64,000 bases of DNA, taken from Alphaproteobacteria bacterium. GTDB lineage: Bacteria > Pseudomonadota > Alphaproteobacteria > Rickettsiales > UBA1997. The stretch is from NCBI GenBank assembly GCA_021151765.1, contig JAGKWR010000003.1:1-64000 (forward strand). Reading direction: 5' to 3'. A program made the translations under genes and the position numbers. The notes beneath the pieces are model-generated. The model was not told the DNA's origin. It did no database searches and was given only the letters and a program-made list of their open reading frames with translations. Below are positions 6,561 to 15,720 of this stretch, piece by piece. The first letter of the stretch is position 1. Each line of letters begins with the position of its first letter.

Positions 6561-8393
6561 CTACTCCGCCTTCAAATAAACCTGCCCGCCCAGCTCCTTA
6601 AACTTCTCACTCATTTCTTCCATTCCGGCTTCCGCCTCTTTTTGCTTGGCGGCGTAGTCACGTACGTCTTGCGTAATCTTCATTGAGCAGAATTTTGGGC
6701 CGCACATTGAGCAGAAGTGGGCGACTTTTGCGCCTTGCGCTGGCAAGGTTTCGTCGTGGAAGGATTTGGCTTTTTCAGGGTCTAAGCTCAAGTTGAATTG
6801 ATCTTCCCAACGGAATTCAAATCTAGCTTTGGAAAGCTCGTCGTCGTGCAATCTCGCGATTTTTTTGCCTTTCGCCAAGTCAGCCGCGTGAGCTGCGAGT
6901 TTGTAAGTGATCACACCTTCGCGCACATCTTCTTTGTTTGGCAAACCTAAATGTTCTTTTGGCGTTACGTAGCAAAGCATTGCAGTGCCGAACCAACCAA
7001 TCATTGCCGCACCAATTGCCGATGTAATGTGGTCATAACCCGGTGCGATGTCGGTGGTTAAGGGCCCGAGTGTGTAAAATGGGGCTTCATGGCACCAATC
7101 AAGTTGTTTGTCCATGTTCTCTTTAATCAAATGCATCGGCACGTGTCCGGGGCCCTCAATCATCACTTGGCAATCATGTTCCCAGGCGATTTTTGTCAAC
7201 TCGCCCAAAGTTTTCAGCTCACCAAGTTGTGCTTCATCATTGGCGTCAGCGATTGAACCCGGGCGCAGTCCATCGCCCAAAGAGAAAGCCACGTCGTATT
7301 CTTTTAAAATTTCGCAAATTTCGGCGAAGTGAGTGTAGAGGAAATTTTCTTTGTGATGCGACAAACACCATTTAGCCATGATTGAACCGCCGCGCGACAC
7401 AATTCCGGTAACGCGATTGGCAGTAAGTGGAACGTAGCGAAGCAAAACGCCAGCGTGAATGGTGAAATAATCAACACCTTGCTGTGCTTGTTCAATTAAA
7501 GTGTCGCGGAAAATTTCCCAAGTTAGATCTTCGGCAACGCCGCCAACTTTTTCCAAGGCTTGGTAAATTGGCACCGTGCCAACTGGAACTGGACAGTTAC
7601 GAATAATCCATTCGCGGATGTTGTGGATGTTTTTGCCAGTTGACAAATCCATCAAAGTGTCGGCGCCAAAACGTGTGGCCCAAATCATTTTTTCAACTTC
7701 TTCTTCAACGCCAGAAAAGATCGCTGAGTTGCCGATGTTGGCGTTAATTTTAACCAAGAAATTACGGCCGATAATCATCGGCTCAGATTCTGGGTGATTG
7801 ATGTTGTTGGGAATGATGGCGCGACCAGCGGCGATTTCACTGCGGACAAATTCAGCGGTGATAATGTCGGGACAAATTGCACCGAATTTTTCACCCGAAT
7901 ATTTTGAATTTTTGATCAACTCTTCGCGCTTCATGTTTTCGCGAATTGCCACATATTCCATCTCTTTGGTGATGATGCCAGCACGAGCGTAAGCCAATTG
8001 TGTTGGTGCTTTGCCAGCTTTAGCGCGAAGTGGTTTGAAGTTTGACAAATCAAATTCTGGTGCTGACGGTTTAGCGTCACCAAATAAGATGCCGTTATCT
8101 TCCGGCTTAACTTTACGCGCTTCAACAGCTTCAACGTCGCCGCGTTCTAAAATCCAAGATTCGCGTAATTTTGGCAAACCAGCATTTAAATCAATTTTGT
8201 CTAAATAATTTTGATCGGTGTAAACGCCGGATGGGTCATACACAGTGAAAGTTTTGGTGTCAGACTTTTCCGACAAAGCAATTTCGCGCATTGCTACTTT
8301 AACGTCGGGGAATTTTTCGCTAGGAATGTAAACTTTTTTTGAAGCGGGAAGTGGGCCTAAAGTAAGTTTTTTTGTAATTTTTTGAGCAGTCAT
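6561..8393 (-). CDS. thiC: Phosphomethylpyrimidine synthase ThiC
   Basis: ThiC is a radical SAM enzyme that rearranges aminoimidazole ribotide into hydroxymethylpyrimidine phosphate, the pyrimidine half of thiamine. The 610-residue length fits. The C-terminal iron-sulfur motif is present as CSMCGPKFC near residues 565-575, together with EGPGHVPMH and APFYTLGPLTTDIAPGYDH. The gene follows the LTA-synthase-like gene by 69 bases; no TPP riboswitch could be recognised in that gap. No other dedicated thiamine gene is adjacent, although a ThiF/MoeB-type enzyme occurs at 17574-18326. Retention of thiC would be unusual for a reduced Rickettsiales-like genome. Confidence 0.97.
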   Translation of the reverse strand: MTAQKITKKLTLGPLPASKKVYIPSEKFPDVKVAMREIALSEKSDTKTFTVYDPSGVYTDQNYLDKIDLNAGLPKLRESWILERGDVEAVEARKVKPEDNGILFGDAKPSAPEFDLSNFKPLRAKAGKAPTQLAYARAGIITKEMEYVAIRENMKREELIKNSKYSGEKFGAICPDIITAEFVRSEIAAGRAIIPNNINHPESEPMIIGRNFLVKINANIGNSAIFSGVEEEVEKMIWATRFGADTLMDLSTGKNIHNIREWIIRNCPVPVGTVPIYQALEKVGGVAEDLTWEIFRDTLIEQAQQGVDYFTIHAGVLLRYVPLTANRVTGIVSRGGSIMAKWCLSHHKENFLYTHFAEICEILKEYDVAFSLGDGLRPGSIADANDEAQLGELKTLGELTKIAWEHDCQVMIEGPGHVPMHLIKENMDKQLDWCHEAPFYTLGPLTTDIAPGYDHITSAIGAAMIGWFGTAMLCYVTPKEHLGLPNKEDVREGVITYKLAAHAADLAKGKKIARLHDDELSKARFEFRWEDQFNLSLDPEKAKSFHDETLPAQGAKVAHFCSMCGPKFCSMKITQDVRDYAAKQKEAEAGMEEMSEKFKELGGQVYLKAE

Positions 8394-8462
8394 TTTGAAA
8401 AAAAATGCGTTAGAAATAGTTGATCAAAACAGTAGGTTAATTGCTGAATTTTGGAAGTCGAG

Positions 8463-10460
8463 CTATTGATTTTGCTGATCTTTATTAAGATTTTTCAACT
8501 TACCAGTTTTAAAAAGATGGCTAGCAACTTGATAATAAGAAATGGCGTTGGTCATTTCTTGTTTATCGTAATTTTTAGTGACGACTTCTTGCGAACCTTC
8601 CCAGCCATATTTTTTGATTGTGACGTCGAAAACTTTCTGCTCTTTTTTTGGTTTTAACAAATAAAGCTTGTCGCCTTTGAAATAGCCGATGTCGGTGTAA
8701 GTGCTGACGAAAGAATGTTGGTCAATTGTTTTGGCGTTTGTCAAAACATCGGTACCGAAAAATTTTGACGTGTAAGTTAAATTTAAAATTCCCATCAAAG
8801 TTGGTGCGAGGTCAATTTGGCTGATATTTTTGTCGAAAATTTGGGGCTTGATAATTTTAGGAGCGAAGAAAATTGCCGGAATTTGGTAACGCCACAAAGG
8901 CACGTCAGTATTGCCGGCAGAGCCAGCACAATGATCTGCAACAAAAACAAAAATAGTGTTGTCGAACCATTTTTTCTTGCTCGCTGATTCTAATAATTTG
9001 CCAATGGCGTAGTCGGTGTATTTTACAGCGCCGTTGCGACCGCTTTTCGAATCAATGTCAATTTTACCGTCAGGATAGGTGAAAGGACGGTGGTTGGAGG
9101 TAGTCATGATGAAGTTAATGAAAGGCTTGTTCGCTGCGAAAGATTTATCGGCTTCAGCGATTGCTTTGTTGAACAAATCTTCATCAGCAACGCCCCAGGC
9201 GTTGGAGAAAGTGATTTCATCATCGGCAAAGCTTTCACGGTCAACAATTTCAAAACCATTATTGCTGAAGAAATAATTCATGTTGTCGAAGTAGCCATCA
9301 CCGCCATAGAGGAACTTGGCTTCATAACCACGTTCAATTAGGGGTGTCGAAATGTTGAATAAATTCTCATTATTTTGACGACGTATAATTGAATTTCCTG
9401 GAGTTGGTGGAACACCTAAAGACAAGGCTTCTAAACCACGAACTGTGCGTGTTCCTGTCGCTTTTAATTTGGTGAAGAGTAAACCTTTCTTGGCTAAAGC
9501 GTCGAGATTCGGCGTGATATTTTCGTTGTTGCCGAAAGTGGCGAGGAAGTCAGCGCTCAGGCTTTCAATTGAGACAAAAATAATGTTGTATTTTTTTTCA
9601 CCGCCAGCTTTTGGCGCGCGGATTTGGCGTGTGATGTTGTCGTCTTCAACAAATTTTGAATTAGGTTCTTGCTTAGAAATTATTGAGCGCAGATTGGTAA
9701 GCGCAGTTTCATAATCGATGCCAGCGTAAAGTTGATCGTAATTAATTTCATTATTGCGGTAAGCCGAGAACAGTTGATAAATGCCGTTTGCGGCTGCTTC
9801 GTTAACATAATTATTTTGTGAAATGCGAGTGATTTTGGAACTGTCAATCACCAAAAAAGCTAGTAACAATGCGGCGGCGTAAATGCTGAATTTCTTGACG
9901 CGGCAGCGGAAATTTTCTTCTTTTGCGACAACAATTTTGCGATGTGTGAAGTAAAAAATCGCAGTACTGATAGCAAGGATGGCGCTGATTAAAAGGCCCA
10001 TGGGGTAAGATTCCATGATATTGGCGATGACTTCGGTGGTGTAGATTAAATAATCAACAGCGATGAAATTGAAGCGCGTTTGAAATTCTTCCCAAAAAGT
10101 GATTTCTGAAAAGGCTGAAAAAACGATGACGCACAAGAAAATAAAATATAAAATCCGATTAGCGTTTTGATGTTTTTTGCAGTTAAAAAATTTGTTAGGA
10201 ACGAAAGTGTAATAAGCGATTGGAATGCCAGCTATGTAGCCTAAAGCCAGGATGTCGAAAAAGAAACCAACAGCGTAAGTTTGAATAATTTCAAGCAACG
10301 AAAATTGAATTTGATCGCCTTGCCAAATCAAAAAAATTGTGCGGACTACGAATGAAATAATGGCAAAAATAGCCAATATTTTCCCCCAAGCACAGCGCGA
10401 TTCGTTGAATAATCTTTGCATTTCGGAAGCTACTTTTTGAACATTTGTAACATACGCCAT
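8463..10460 (-). CDS. LTA synthase/MdoB-like sulfatase-fold membrane enzyme
   Basis: The product is 665 residues. Roughly five membrane helices fill residues 25-215. A periplasmic alkaline-phosphatase-superfamily domain starts near 291 with NIIFVSIESLSADFL, the metal-binding Glu motif of LTA synthase and MdoB/OpgB enzymes. The catalytic Thr region is GTRTVRGLEAL, and later metal ligands are in FVFVADHCAGS. Such enzymes transfer phosphoglycerol or related groups to envelope glycans or lipids; the acceptor here is unknown. The start overlaps pntAB by 31 bases. A second Met at 10421 (MQRLFNESRC) would remove the overlap and may be the real start. thiC lies downstream. Confidence 0.88.
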   Translation of the reverse strand: MAYVTNVQKVASEMQRLFNESRCAWGKILAIFAIISFVVRTIFLIWQGDQIQFSLLEIIQTYAVGFFFDILALGYIAGIPIAYYTFVPNKFFNCKKHQNANRILYFIFLCVIVFSAFSEITFWEEFQTRFNFIAVDYLIYTTEVIANIMESYPMGLLISAILAISTAIFYFTHRKIVVAKEENFRCRVKKFSIYAAALLLAFLVIDSSKITRISQNNYVNEAAANGIYQLFSAYRNNEINYDQLYAGIDYETALTNLRSIISKQEPNSKFVEDDNITRQIRAPKAGGEKKYNIIFVSIESLSADFLATFGNNENITPNLDALAKKGLLFTKLKATGTRTVRGLEALSLGVPPTPGNSIIRRQNNENLFNISTPLIERGYEAKFLYGGDGYFDNMNYFFSNNGFEIVDRESFADDEITFSNAWGVADEDLFNKAIAEADKSFAANKPFINFIMTTSNHRPFTYPDGKIDIDSKSGRNGAVKYTDYAIGKLLESASKKKWFDNTIFVFVADHCAGSAGNTDVPLWRYQIPAIFFAPKIIKPQIFDKNISQIDLAPTLMGILNLTYTSKFFGTDVLTNAKTIDQHSFVSTYTDIGYFKGDKLYLLKPKKEQKVFDVTIKKYGWEGSQEVVTKNYDKQEMTNAISYYQVASHLFKTGKLKNLNKDQQNQ

Positions 10461-10819
10461 GTCACAAAAAAGCCGCCAAAAATATTGATTGAGGCTATTA
10501 CGATGGCGATGAAGCTCATAACACTTACTAAAGAAAATCCGGAAGTTGAACCAAGAGCGATCATGGCACCAACTAAAATAACTCCAGAAATTGCGTTAGT
10601 AACTGCCATCAAAGGTGTATGAAGCGCGGGAGTGACTTTCCAAACTACGAAATAACCAACAAAACAAGCTAGAATAAATACGCTGAATCCGAAAATAAAA
10701 GGATCAACTCCACCGCCATGAGAAGCTATTAAACTGAGTTCGGTAATTTTGGAAACAAGCTGATCAGAATTTTTTGTAATTTGATCAGAAATTTGCATGA
10801 TTTCTTCTAACTGTGTCAT
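10430..10819 (-). CDS. pntAB: NAD(P) transhydrogenase subunit alpha part 2 (PntAB)
   Basis: This 129-residue membrane protein matches the small middle subunit of three-part proton-translocating transhydrogenases. Hallmarks are FVGYFVVWKVTPALHTPLMA, NAISGVILVGAM and the C-terminal NIFGGFFVTWRMLQMF. Together with PntAA and PntB it couples hydride transfer between NADH and NADP+ to proton movement. Neither partner is adjacent, so the complex must be encoded elsewhere as well. Its 3' end overlaps the following sulfatase-fold gene. Residues 1-30 are a soluble leader. Confidence 0.92.
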   Translation of the reverse strand: MTQLEEIMQISDQITKNSDQLVSKITELSLIASHGGGVDPFIFGFSVFILACFVGYFVVWKVTPALHTPLMAVTNAISGVILVGAMIALGSTSGFSLVSVMSFIAIVIASINIFGGFFVTWRMLQMFKK

Positions 10820-10980
10820 GTCTTATTGTGCTTAGTTTAGAGGAATGAAAAGGATGGTGAGAATTTAGTTTTGGTCGTCAACCTGTCAATCGAATATTTG
10901 GTTGACTTGAGTAAAAGATACTTTTAGAAATCGCGCCCTCTTTTTTGAGCTGCAACTTTATAGTTCAAAAATTTTTATAT

Positions 10981-11055
10981 TGGGACGTAGCCAAGTGGTA
11001 AGGCAACGGGTTTTGATCCCGTCATGCGTAGGTTCGAATCCTTCCGTCCCAACCA
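10981..11055 (+). tRNA. tRNA-Gln (anticodon TTG)
   Basis: The acceptor stem TGGGACG pairs with CGTCCCA. The anticodon loop is TTTTGAT with TTG as anticodon, the T arm contains GGTTCGAATCC, and CCA is encoded at 11053-11055. The cloverleaf is complete at 75 nt. A terminator follows after eight bases, so it is transcribed alone. Confidence 0.97.
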
Positions 11056-11063
11056 AATAAAAG

Positions 11064-11095
11064 GGGTCAGATCATTTAGATCTGGCCCTTTTTAT
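11064..11095 (+). terminator. Rho-independent terminator of tRNA-Gln
   Basis: A 10-bp stem GGGTCAGATC/GATCTGGCCC (one G-T pair) with loop ATTTA is followed by five T, an A and three more T. Confidence 0.9.
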
Positions 11096-11127
11096 TTGAA
11101 TGATAGGTGACTGTGATAAAAGCCTCT

Positions 11128-12408
11128 TTATTTCGTAAGACCTATTTTTCTAAAGGTAGCTTTAAAAATTTTAGAAAGACTGCGGAATGTAAGAATAGAA
11201 ATAATCGCGGCACCGGCAAGAAATGGAATATTTTCAACATTTTGACCAGTAGTTTCAAAAATCACAAAAGCAGCAGCGATTGGTTCTCCTAGAATTGCAG
11301 CTAGGAAAGAAGTCATTCCGATCAACAAGAATATTCCTAAATCGATATTACTAGAAAAATTGCTGGCAATTGAACCAAGGCCAGCACCGATCGACATTGA
11401 AGGAGCAATCAATCCTCCAGCACAACCAGAAATAAAAGTTAAAATAGTATTTATAATTCTGCCGAAAACTTCTTCATAAGAAAGAAAAGCTGTGCTGCTG
11501 GCTAATGCATCTTGAGCAGTTATTATGCCACCGCTAAACGAATAAATACCGCAAAAAAAGTTTATGTAAGCAACTAAAATTCCGGCAATGATTGGAATCA
11601 GGTGCCACCATCTTGAAGAGATTTCTGAAAATTTTTCGTAAAAATAGCTATTGGTGCTTTGGAATAGAAAGGCTAGGAGACCACAAAAGGATGCTAGTAA
11701 AATCAAAGGTAAAGATTCGTTGCTGATGCGAAATACAAGGTTGTGAAAATTGAAAAGAGGATGAGGTTTATGAAAAATAATCGTTACGATTGAGATAATA
11801 ACCAAAGTCCAAATCATATGTGTTTTGGTGTTTTGTAGACGGGCTTTTGATAGTTTTTCTGCAACAAAAATAATGCCTGCAATCGGTGCGTTGAATGCAA
11901 TTGCCAGGCCGGCTCCGGTGCCAGCAGAAACCCAAGTTGCGATGCTAAGTTTGGGTAAAATATTTCTGTATTTGTCAGCGAAAGTGGCGAAAATTCCGGA
12001 AGAAATGTGAACTGAAGGTCCTTCTTTTCCAAGTGCACCGCCGCCAAGTGTTGAAATCAAGGAGCTTACAGCCTTTACCATTACTAGACGGATATTTAGT
12101 AAATGCTCTACTTTTTTGAAGTTATCCGGCTCTTCTTTGAGTTTGATGATTGCAGATTGCAAATAGTTGCCAGAGGCTTTTGGAGAAAGTGATCGACATA
12201 AATAAGCTGATATCCAAAAAAGAGCAGGAGTTATTGCGAAAGTAGCTAGCGGATGATCAATCAATCTTTGTTTTGCAAAAAGACCAAAGTCATCAAATAA
12301 AATACAGTAAGAAATAACGAATAAGGCTGTAATGCTCGTAACAAAAACGCTCAATAAAAAACCTTTAAGATCAATAATATGAAGGTGTTTTTGAGCGTTT
12401 TTAGGCAT
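11128..12408 (-). CDS. clcA: ClC-family chloride channel or H+/Cl- exchanger
   Basis: This 426-residue protein has about ten membrane helices. The ClC signature GKEGPSVHIS is near residues 127-136, with the following GTGAGLAIAFNAPIAG and, towards the C-terminus, SMSIGAGLGS and GEPIAAAFVIFE. These form the anion selectivity filter and gate. The usual GSGIP sequence is replaced by ASGNYLQ, a variant also seen in divergent bacterial ClCs. The start is one base from the nuoE stop, so the two genes are probably cotranscribed, although they are not functionally linked in any obvious way. Ion specificity is not provable from sequence. Confidence 0.9.
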   Translation of the reverse strand: MPKNAQKHLHIIDLKGFLLSVFVTSITALFVISYCILFDDFGLFAKQRLIDHPLATFAITPALFWISAYLCRSLSPKASGNYLQSAIIKLKEEPDNFKKVEHLLNIRLVMVKAVSSLISTLGGGALGKEGPSVHISSGIFATFADKYRNILPKLSIATWVSAGTGAGLAIAFNAPIAGIIFVAEKLSKARLQNTKTHMIWTLVIISIVTIIFHKPHPLFNFHNLVFRISNESLPLILLASFCGLLAFLFQSTNSYFYEKFSEISSRWWHLIPIIAGILVAYINFFCGIYSFSGGIITAQDALASSTAFLSYEEVFGRIINTILTFISGCAGGLIAPSMSIGAGLGSIASNFSSNIDLGIFLLIGMTSFLAAILGEPIAAAFVIFETTGQNVENIPFLAGAAIISILTFRSLSKIFKATFRKIGLTK

Positions 12409-12409
12409 T

Positions 12410-12952
12410 TTAGTTAGAGGCTGCCGAACATTGTCTACCGGTTTGTGAGCCGACTTTAAAAGCTTTGCCAGATCTTAAATCGTCAATAATTTTTAGGAAA
12501 GTTTCAGAAGTTAAATCTTCAGCGAAGTCGTCGTTAATTTGCACAACAGGAGCATTTACGCAAGCACCCAAACACTCAACTTCTTTTAAAGTAAACAAGC
12601 CATCTAGAGTTGTTTCATCCATATCGATGCCGAGTTTTGTTTTACAGTCTTTAACGATTTGATCGATGCCACGCAACATACAAGGAGTGGTTTTGCAGAA
12701 TTGTAGTAAATATTTTCCAACTGGTTGTAGGTTATACATGGTATAGAAACTAGCGACTTCATAAACTTTGATTTCGGGCACCTCGGTAATTTGTGCAACA
12801 CAAGCAATTACATCCTTTGAAACCCAATTGTTATTTTGTCTTTGAGCTAAATCAAGCAAAGGCATGATTGCTGATTTTTTGCGCTCAGTTGGATATTTCG
12901 CTAAGATTTCTTGAACTTTTTTTTGGTTTTCTGTGTTGAATTCAAAGGTCAT
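12410..12952 (-). CDS. nuoE: NADH-quinone oxidoreductase subunit E
   Basis: NuoE is the thioredoxin-fold 2Fe-2S subunit of complex I that neighbours the NADH-binding subunit NuoF. The 180-residue product has the four ligand cysteines in CKTTPC and CLGAC (residues about 86-91 and 127-131). The N-terminal helical part (KYPTERKKSAIMPLLDLAQ) and VYEVASFYTMY are typical. No other nuo gene is adjacent, so complex I genes are split in this genome. It lies downstream of petC, with an inverted repeat in between. Confidence 0.95.
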   Translation of the reverse strand: MTFEFNTENQKKVQEILAKYPTERKKSAIMPLLDLAQRQNNNWVSKDVIACVAQITEVPEIKVYEVASFYTMYNLQPVGKYLLQFCKTTPCMLRGIDQIVKDCKTKLGIDMDETTLDGLFTLKEVECLGACVNAPVVQINDDFAEDLTSETFLKIIDDLRSGKAFKVGSQTGRQCSAASN

Positions 12953-12998
12953 TTTAAGATCAATTTTGTTTTTTATTTGGCCAAAACGTGGAAAATTT

Positions 12999-13039
12999 GG
13001 TTGTTAATTTAGCGGCCTAGAACCACTAAATTAACAACC
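12999..13039. repeat. 14-bp perfect inverted repeat between petC and nuoE
   Basis: The arms GGTTGTTAATTTAG (12999-13012) and CTAAATTAACAACC (13026-13039) enclose 13 bases. It lies just after the petC stop on the minus strand and may end the petABC transcript, though no long T run follows. It resembles the other intergenic palindromes in the window in form, not in sequence. Confidence 0.65.
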
Positions 13040-13045
13040 CGAGCA

Positions 13046-13828
13046 TTATTTCAATTTGTTCCATACTGCTTTTTTAGCAGCGAGTAAAATTAGGAAGAGG
13101 ATTGCCAAGAAAATCATGGTACGAACACCCATTTTTTTGCGGCTTTCAGTCTCTGGTTCGGCGGCGAATTGTAAGAAATTTACTACGTCGATCACCATTT
13201 GTTCTTTAGTAGCGACAGTACCGTCAGTGTAAGTTACTTGACCATCGTCAGTGATTGGTGCTGGCATTGAAATTTGGCGTCCTTCGAAGTAAGGATTGTA
13301 GTATTTTCCCTCGTTCATGTGGAAGCCTTCAGGAGCGTCCATGAAACCAGTAATCAAAGAATAAACGTAATTTGCACCATCGTGACGCGCTTTAACAATC
13401 AGAGATAAATCTGGTGGCAAAGCTCCACCATTCGCTGCACGAGCTGCTTGTTCATTGGCGTAAGGACCAACAAAACGATCAGAAGGGAGACCTGGACGCT
13501 CAAACATTTCGCCGTCGTCATTTGGTCCGTCAGTAACTGAAGCTTCGGCAGCAATCTGCTTTACTTCTTCTTCGGAAAAACCAATTTCTTTTAGGTTACG
13601 GTAAGCTACTAGTTTTAGGCCATGGCAGGCGGCGCAGATCTCTTTGTAAACTTGGTAGCCACGTTGTGCGGAAGCTCGATCAAATCGACCGAAGAAACCA
13701 TCGAATTCCCATTTCATTTGTTTAGGATGAGCTGCTGAGGTTGTAAGAGGATCAGCAGAATCGTGTCCGCCTCCGCTAGCAAAAGCTAGAGTTGGAATTA
13801 GTGCGAAAGTAAAAATAAGTTTTTTCAT
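13046..13828 (-). CDS. petC: Cytochrome c1 of the bc1 complex
   Basis: Cytochrome c1 takes electrons from the Rieske protein and passes them to cytochrome c. The start at 13828 gives MKKLIFTFALIPTLAFA, a clear signal peptide. Reading from further upstream adds 12 unlikely residues that come from a palindromic repeat. The haem motif CAACHG is near residues 41-46 and the sixth ligand region is near MDAPEGFHMNEGKYYNPYF. A C-terminal membrane anchor (MIFLAILFLILLAA) is present. The length of 260 fits the family. It is the last gene of petA-petB-petC. Confidence 0.95.
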   Translation of the reverse strand: MKKLIFTFALIPTLAFASGGGHDSADPLTTSAAHPKQMKWEFDGFFGRFDRASAQRGYQVYKEICAACHGLKLVAYRNLKEIGFSEEEVKQIAAEASVTDGPNDDGEMFERPGLPSDRFVGPYANEQAARAANGGALPPDLSLIVKARHDGANYVYSLITGFMDAPEGFHMNEGKYYNPYFEGRQISMPAPITDDGQVTYTDGTVATKEQMVIDVVNFLQFAAEPETESRKKMGVRTMIFLAILFLILLAAKKAVWNKLK

Positions 13829-13830
13829 AT

Positions 13831-13892
13831 TTTTTAGTGCTTGGTGATTAGTGCTTGGTGCCAAGTAATGTTAAGGCGCCAAGCACTAAAAA
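13831..13892. repeat. Palindromic repeat between petB and petC
   Basis: The arms TTTTTAGTGCTTGG (13831-13844) and CCAAGCACTAAAAA (13879-13892) are perfectly complementary. Between them the 12-mer TAGTGCTTGGTG is repeated directly (13835-13846 and 13849-13860), and CTTGGTGCCAAG forms a smaller palindrome. The repeat fills the whole petB-petC gap and stops two bases from the petC start, so it may affect petC translation. Confidence 0.75.
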
Positions 13893-13894
13893 CT

Positions 13895-15136
13895 TTAATG
13901 TTTAGATTGAAAATGTTCGTCGATTGAATCTGGAACTGGCAAAGTTTTTTCAAATTTTGGCAAGTTCGGCATAATAACTAAGAAATATCCATAGTAATAC
14001 AAAGTTGCTAAGCGAGAAGCCCAGATGTACCAACCTTCTGCCGGTGATTTACCAAGCCATCCTAAGAAAATGAAGTTCAATACAAAAACAAAAAAGAATT
14101 TTTGGAAAAGTGGACGATAAGCACCTGATTTTACTTTCGAACGATCCAAGAAAGGCAAAGCGAAAAGTAAAGCTATCGCGCCAAACATCATGATTACGCC
14201 ACCAAGTTTGTCTGGAACTGCACGCAAAATTGCATAAAACGGCAAGAAATACCATTCGGGCACGATGTGTGCAGGAGTAACCATCGGATTTGCTGGAATG
14301 TAGTTATCTGGGTGACCCAAAGCATTCGGATAAAAAAACAAGAAATATCCAAAAACTAAAAAGAAGCCGACAAAGCCAACCATATCTTTGATGGTGAAAT
14401 ATGGGTGGAATGGAATTGAGTCTTTTTTGGTTTTTATTTCGACACCAGCCGGGTTATTAGAACCAACATTATGAAGCGCTACTAAGTGTAATAGAACGAT
14501 ACCGACAATCACGAAAGGCATCAAGAAATGTAAAGAAAAGAAACGGTTTAAAGTTGGGTTGTCAACCGAGAAACCGCCCCACAGCCACGTTACGATTGAT
14601 TCTCCAACAATAGGAATGGCAGAGAATAAATTAGTAATAACCGTCGCGCCCCAGAAGCTCATTTGTCCCCAAGGGAGAACATAGCCCATGAAAGCTGTCG
14701 CCATAGTTAACAAAAATATTATAATACCAACCCACCAAAGTAATTCGCGAGGTGCTTTGTATGAACCATAATACAAGCCGCGTGCGATATGAGCGTAAAG
14801 CGCAACGAAGAACATTGATGCGCCAACAGCATGAATGTAACGAATTAACCAGCCGTAACGCACATCACGCATGATGTGTTCAACTGAATTAAAAGCCAAA
14901 GCTGTGTTTGCCGCATAGTGCATTGATAAAAACAAACCTGATAAAATTTGTACTACCAAAGCAATACCAGCAATTGAGCCGAAGCTCCACCAATAGCTAA
15001 GATTTTTAGGATAAGGATGTTTGAAAAGCGTATTTTCTAAAGAATCAATAATTGGTAAACGATCGTTGATCCATTTAGCAACCTTTGATTTCTCAGTAAG
15101 GCTTTTGTCGAAGTCGTTTTGAATGTGATTAGACAT
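13895..15136 (-). CDS. petB: Cytochrome b of the bc1 complex
   Basis: This 413-residue integral membrane protein carries the two b haems and both quinone sites of the bc1 complex. It has about eight membrane helices. Haem-ligand histidines occur in RYIHAVGASMFFVALYAH (about 97-114) and in HFLMPFVIVGIVLLHLVALH (about 200-220). The Qo-site motif PEWY is present in HIVPEWYFLPFYAILRA. It follows petA with a 53-base gap and precedes petC in one operon. Confidence 0.97.
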   Translation of the reverse strand: MSNHIQNDFDKSLTEKSKVAKWINDRLPIIDSLENTLFKHPYPKNLSYWWSFGSIAGIALVVQILSGLFLSMHYAANTALAFNSVEHIMRDVRYGWLIRYIHAVGASMFFVALYAHIARGLYYGSYKAPRELLWWVGIIIFLLTMATAFMGYVLPWGQMSFWGATVITNLFSAIPIVGESIVTWLWGGFSVDNPTLNRFFSLHFLMPFVIVGIVLLHLVALHNVGSNNPAGVEIKTKKDSIPFHPYFTIKDMVGFVGFFLVFGYFLFFYPNALGHPDNYIPANPMVTPAHIVPEWYFLPFYAILRAVPDKLGGVIMMFGAIALLFALPFLDRSKVKSGAYRPLFQKFFFVFVLNFIFLGWLGKSPAEGWYIWASRLATLYYYGYFLVIMPNLPKFEKTLPVPDSIDEHFQSKH

Positions 15137-15189
15137 ATTTTTATTTATTTAAATAACGATCTTGGTGCACTTTAGCAAAGTAAAAGAAG

Positions 15190-15720
15190 CTAACCAATTT
15201 TAATTTTAGTATCTGAAATAAATTCGTAAGGTGGAACCTCAAGGTTTCTTGGGGCTGGACCTTTTCTAATACGCGCTGAAGTATCATATTGTGAACCGTG
15301 ACAAGGGCAGAACCAACCTTTATATTCGCCTTGGCCAACAATCGGAATACAACCTAAATGTGTACAAATTTCGATTGTGACTAACCATTCTTCTTTGCCA
15401 GCTTTTACGCGCTCAGCATCAGTTTGTGGATCACGTAATTCAGAAAGTTCAACTTTACTAGCTTCTTCAATTTCAGCTTTAGTTCTTCTTCTGATTGAAA
15501 CTGGTTTACCGCGCCACATTACTTTTTTAGCGTCGCCTTCTTTGATGTTGGAAATATCAACTTCAACTGAAGCCAAAGCAGCAACGTCACTAGCTGGATT
15601 CATTGAATCAACAAAAGGTAAAATTGCACAAGCTGCGCCAATGCCAGCTGCAGTGTAGGCCGTTGTAGTAAGTAACTTACGACGACTTTCATTTTTAAGT
15701 TCAGATGATTTGTCTGACAT
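15190..15720 (-). CDS. petA: Rieske iron-sulfur subunit of the bc1 complex
   Basis: The start at 15720 (MSDKSSELKNESRRKLL) gives a 176-residue protein with an N-terminal RRKLL followed by a hydrophobic anchor, the usual twin-arginine-type membrane anchor of Rieske subunits. The longer frame upstream adds 32 residues without family character. The 2Fe-2S ligands are in CTHLGC and CPCHGSQYD. It is the first gene of petA-petB-petC. The spacer to the divergent dut gene is 124 bases and should hold both promoters. Confidence 0.95.
   Translation of the reverse strand: MSDKSSELKNESRRKLLTTTAYTAAGIGAACAILPFVDSMNPASDVAALASVEVDISNIKEGDAKKVMWRGKPVSIRRRTKAEIEEASKVELSELRDPQTDAERVKAGKEEWLVTIEICTHLGCIPIVGQGEYKGWFCPCHGSQYDTSARIRKGPAPRNLEVPPYEFISDTKIKIG

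Noticed and set aside
8394..8462. TPP riboswitch upstream of thiC
   Set aside because: The gap is 69 bases, too short for a full aptamer plus expression platform, and no conserved CUGAGA/ACCUGA-type core is visible.
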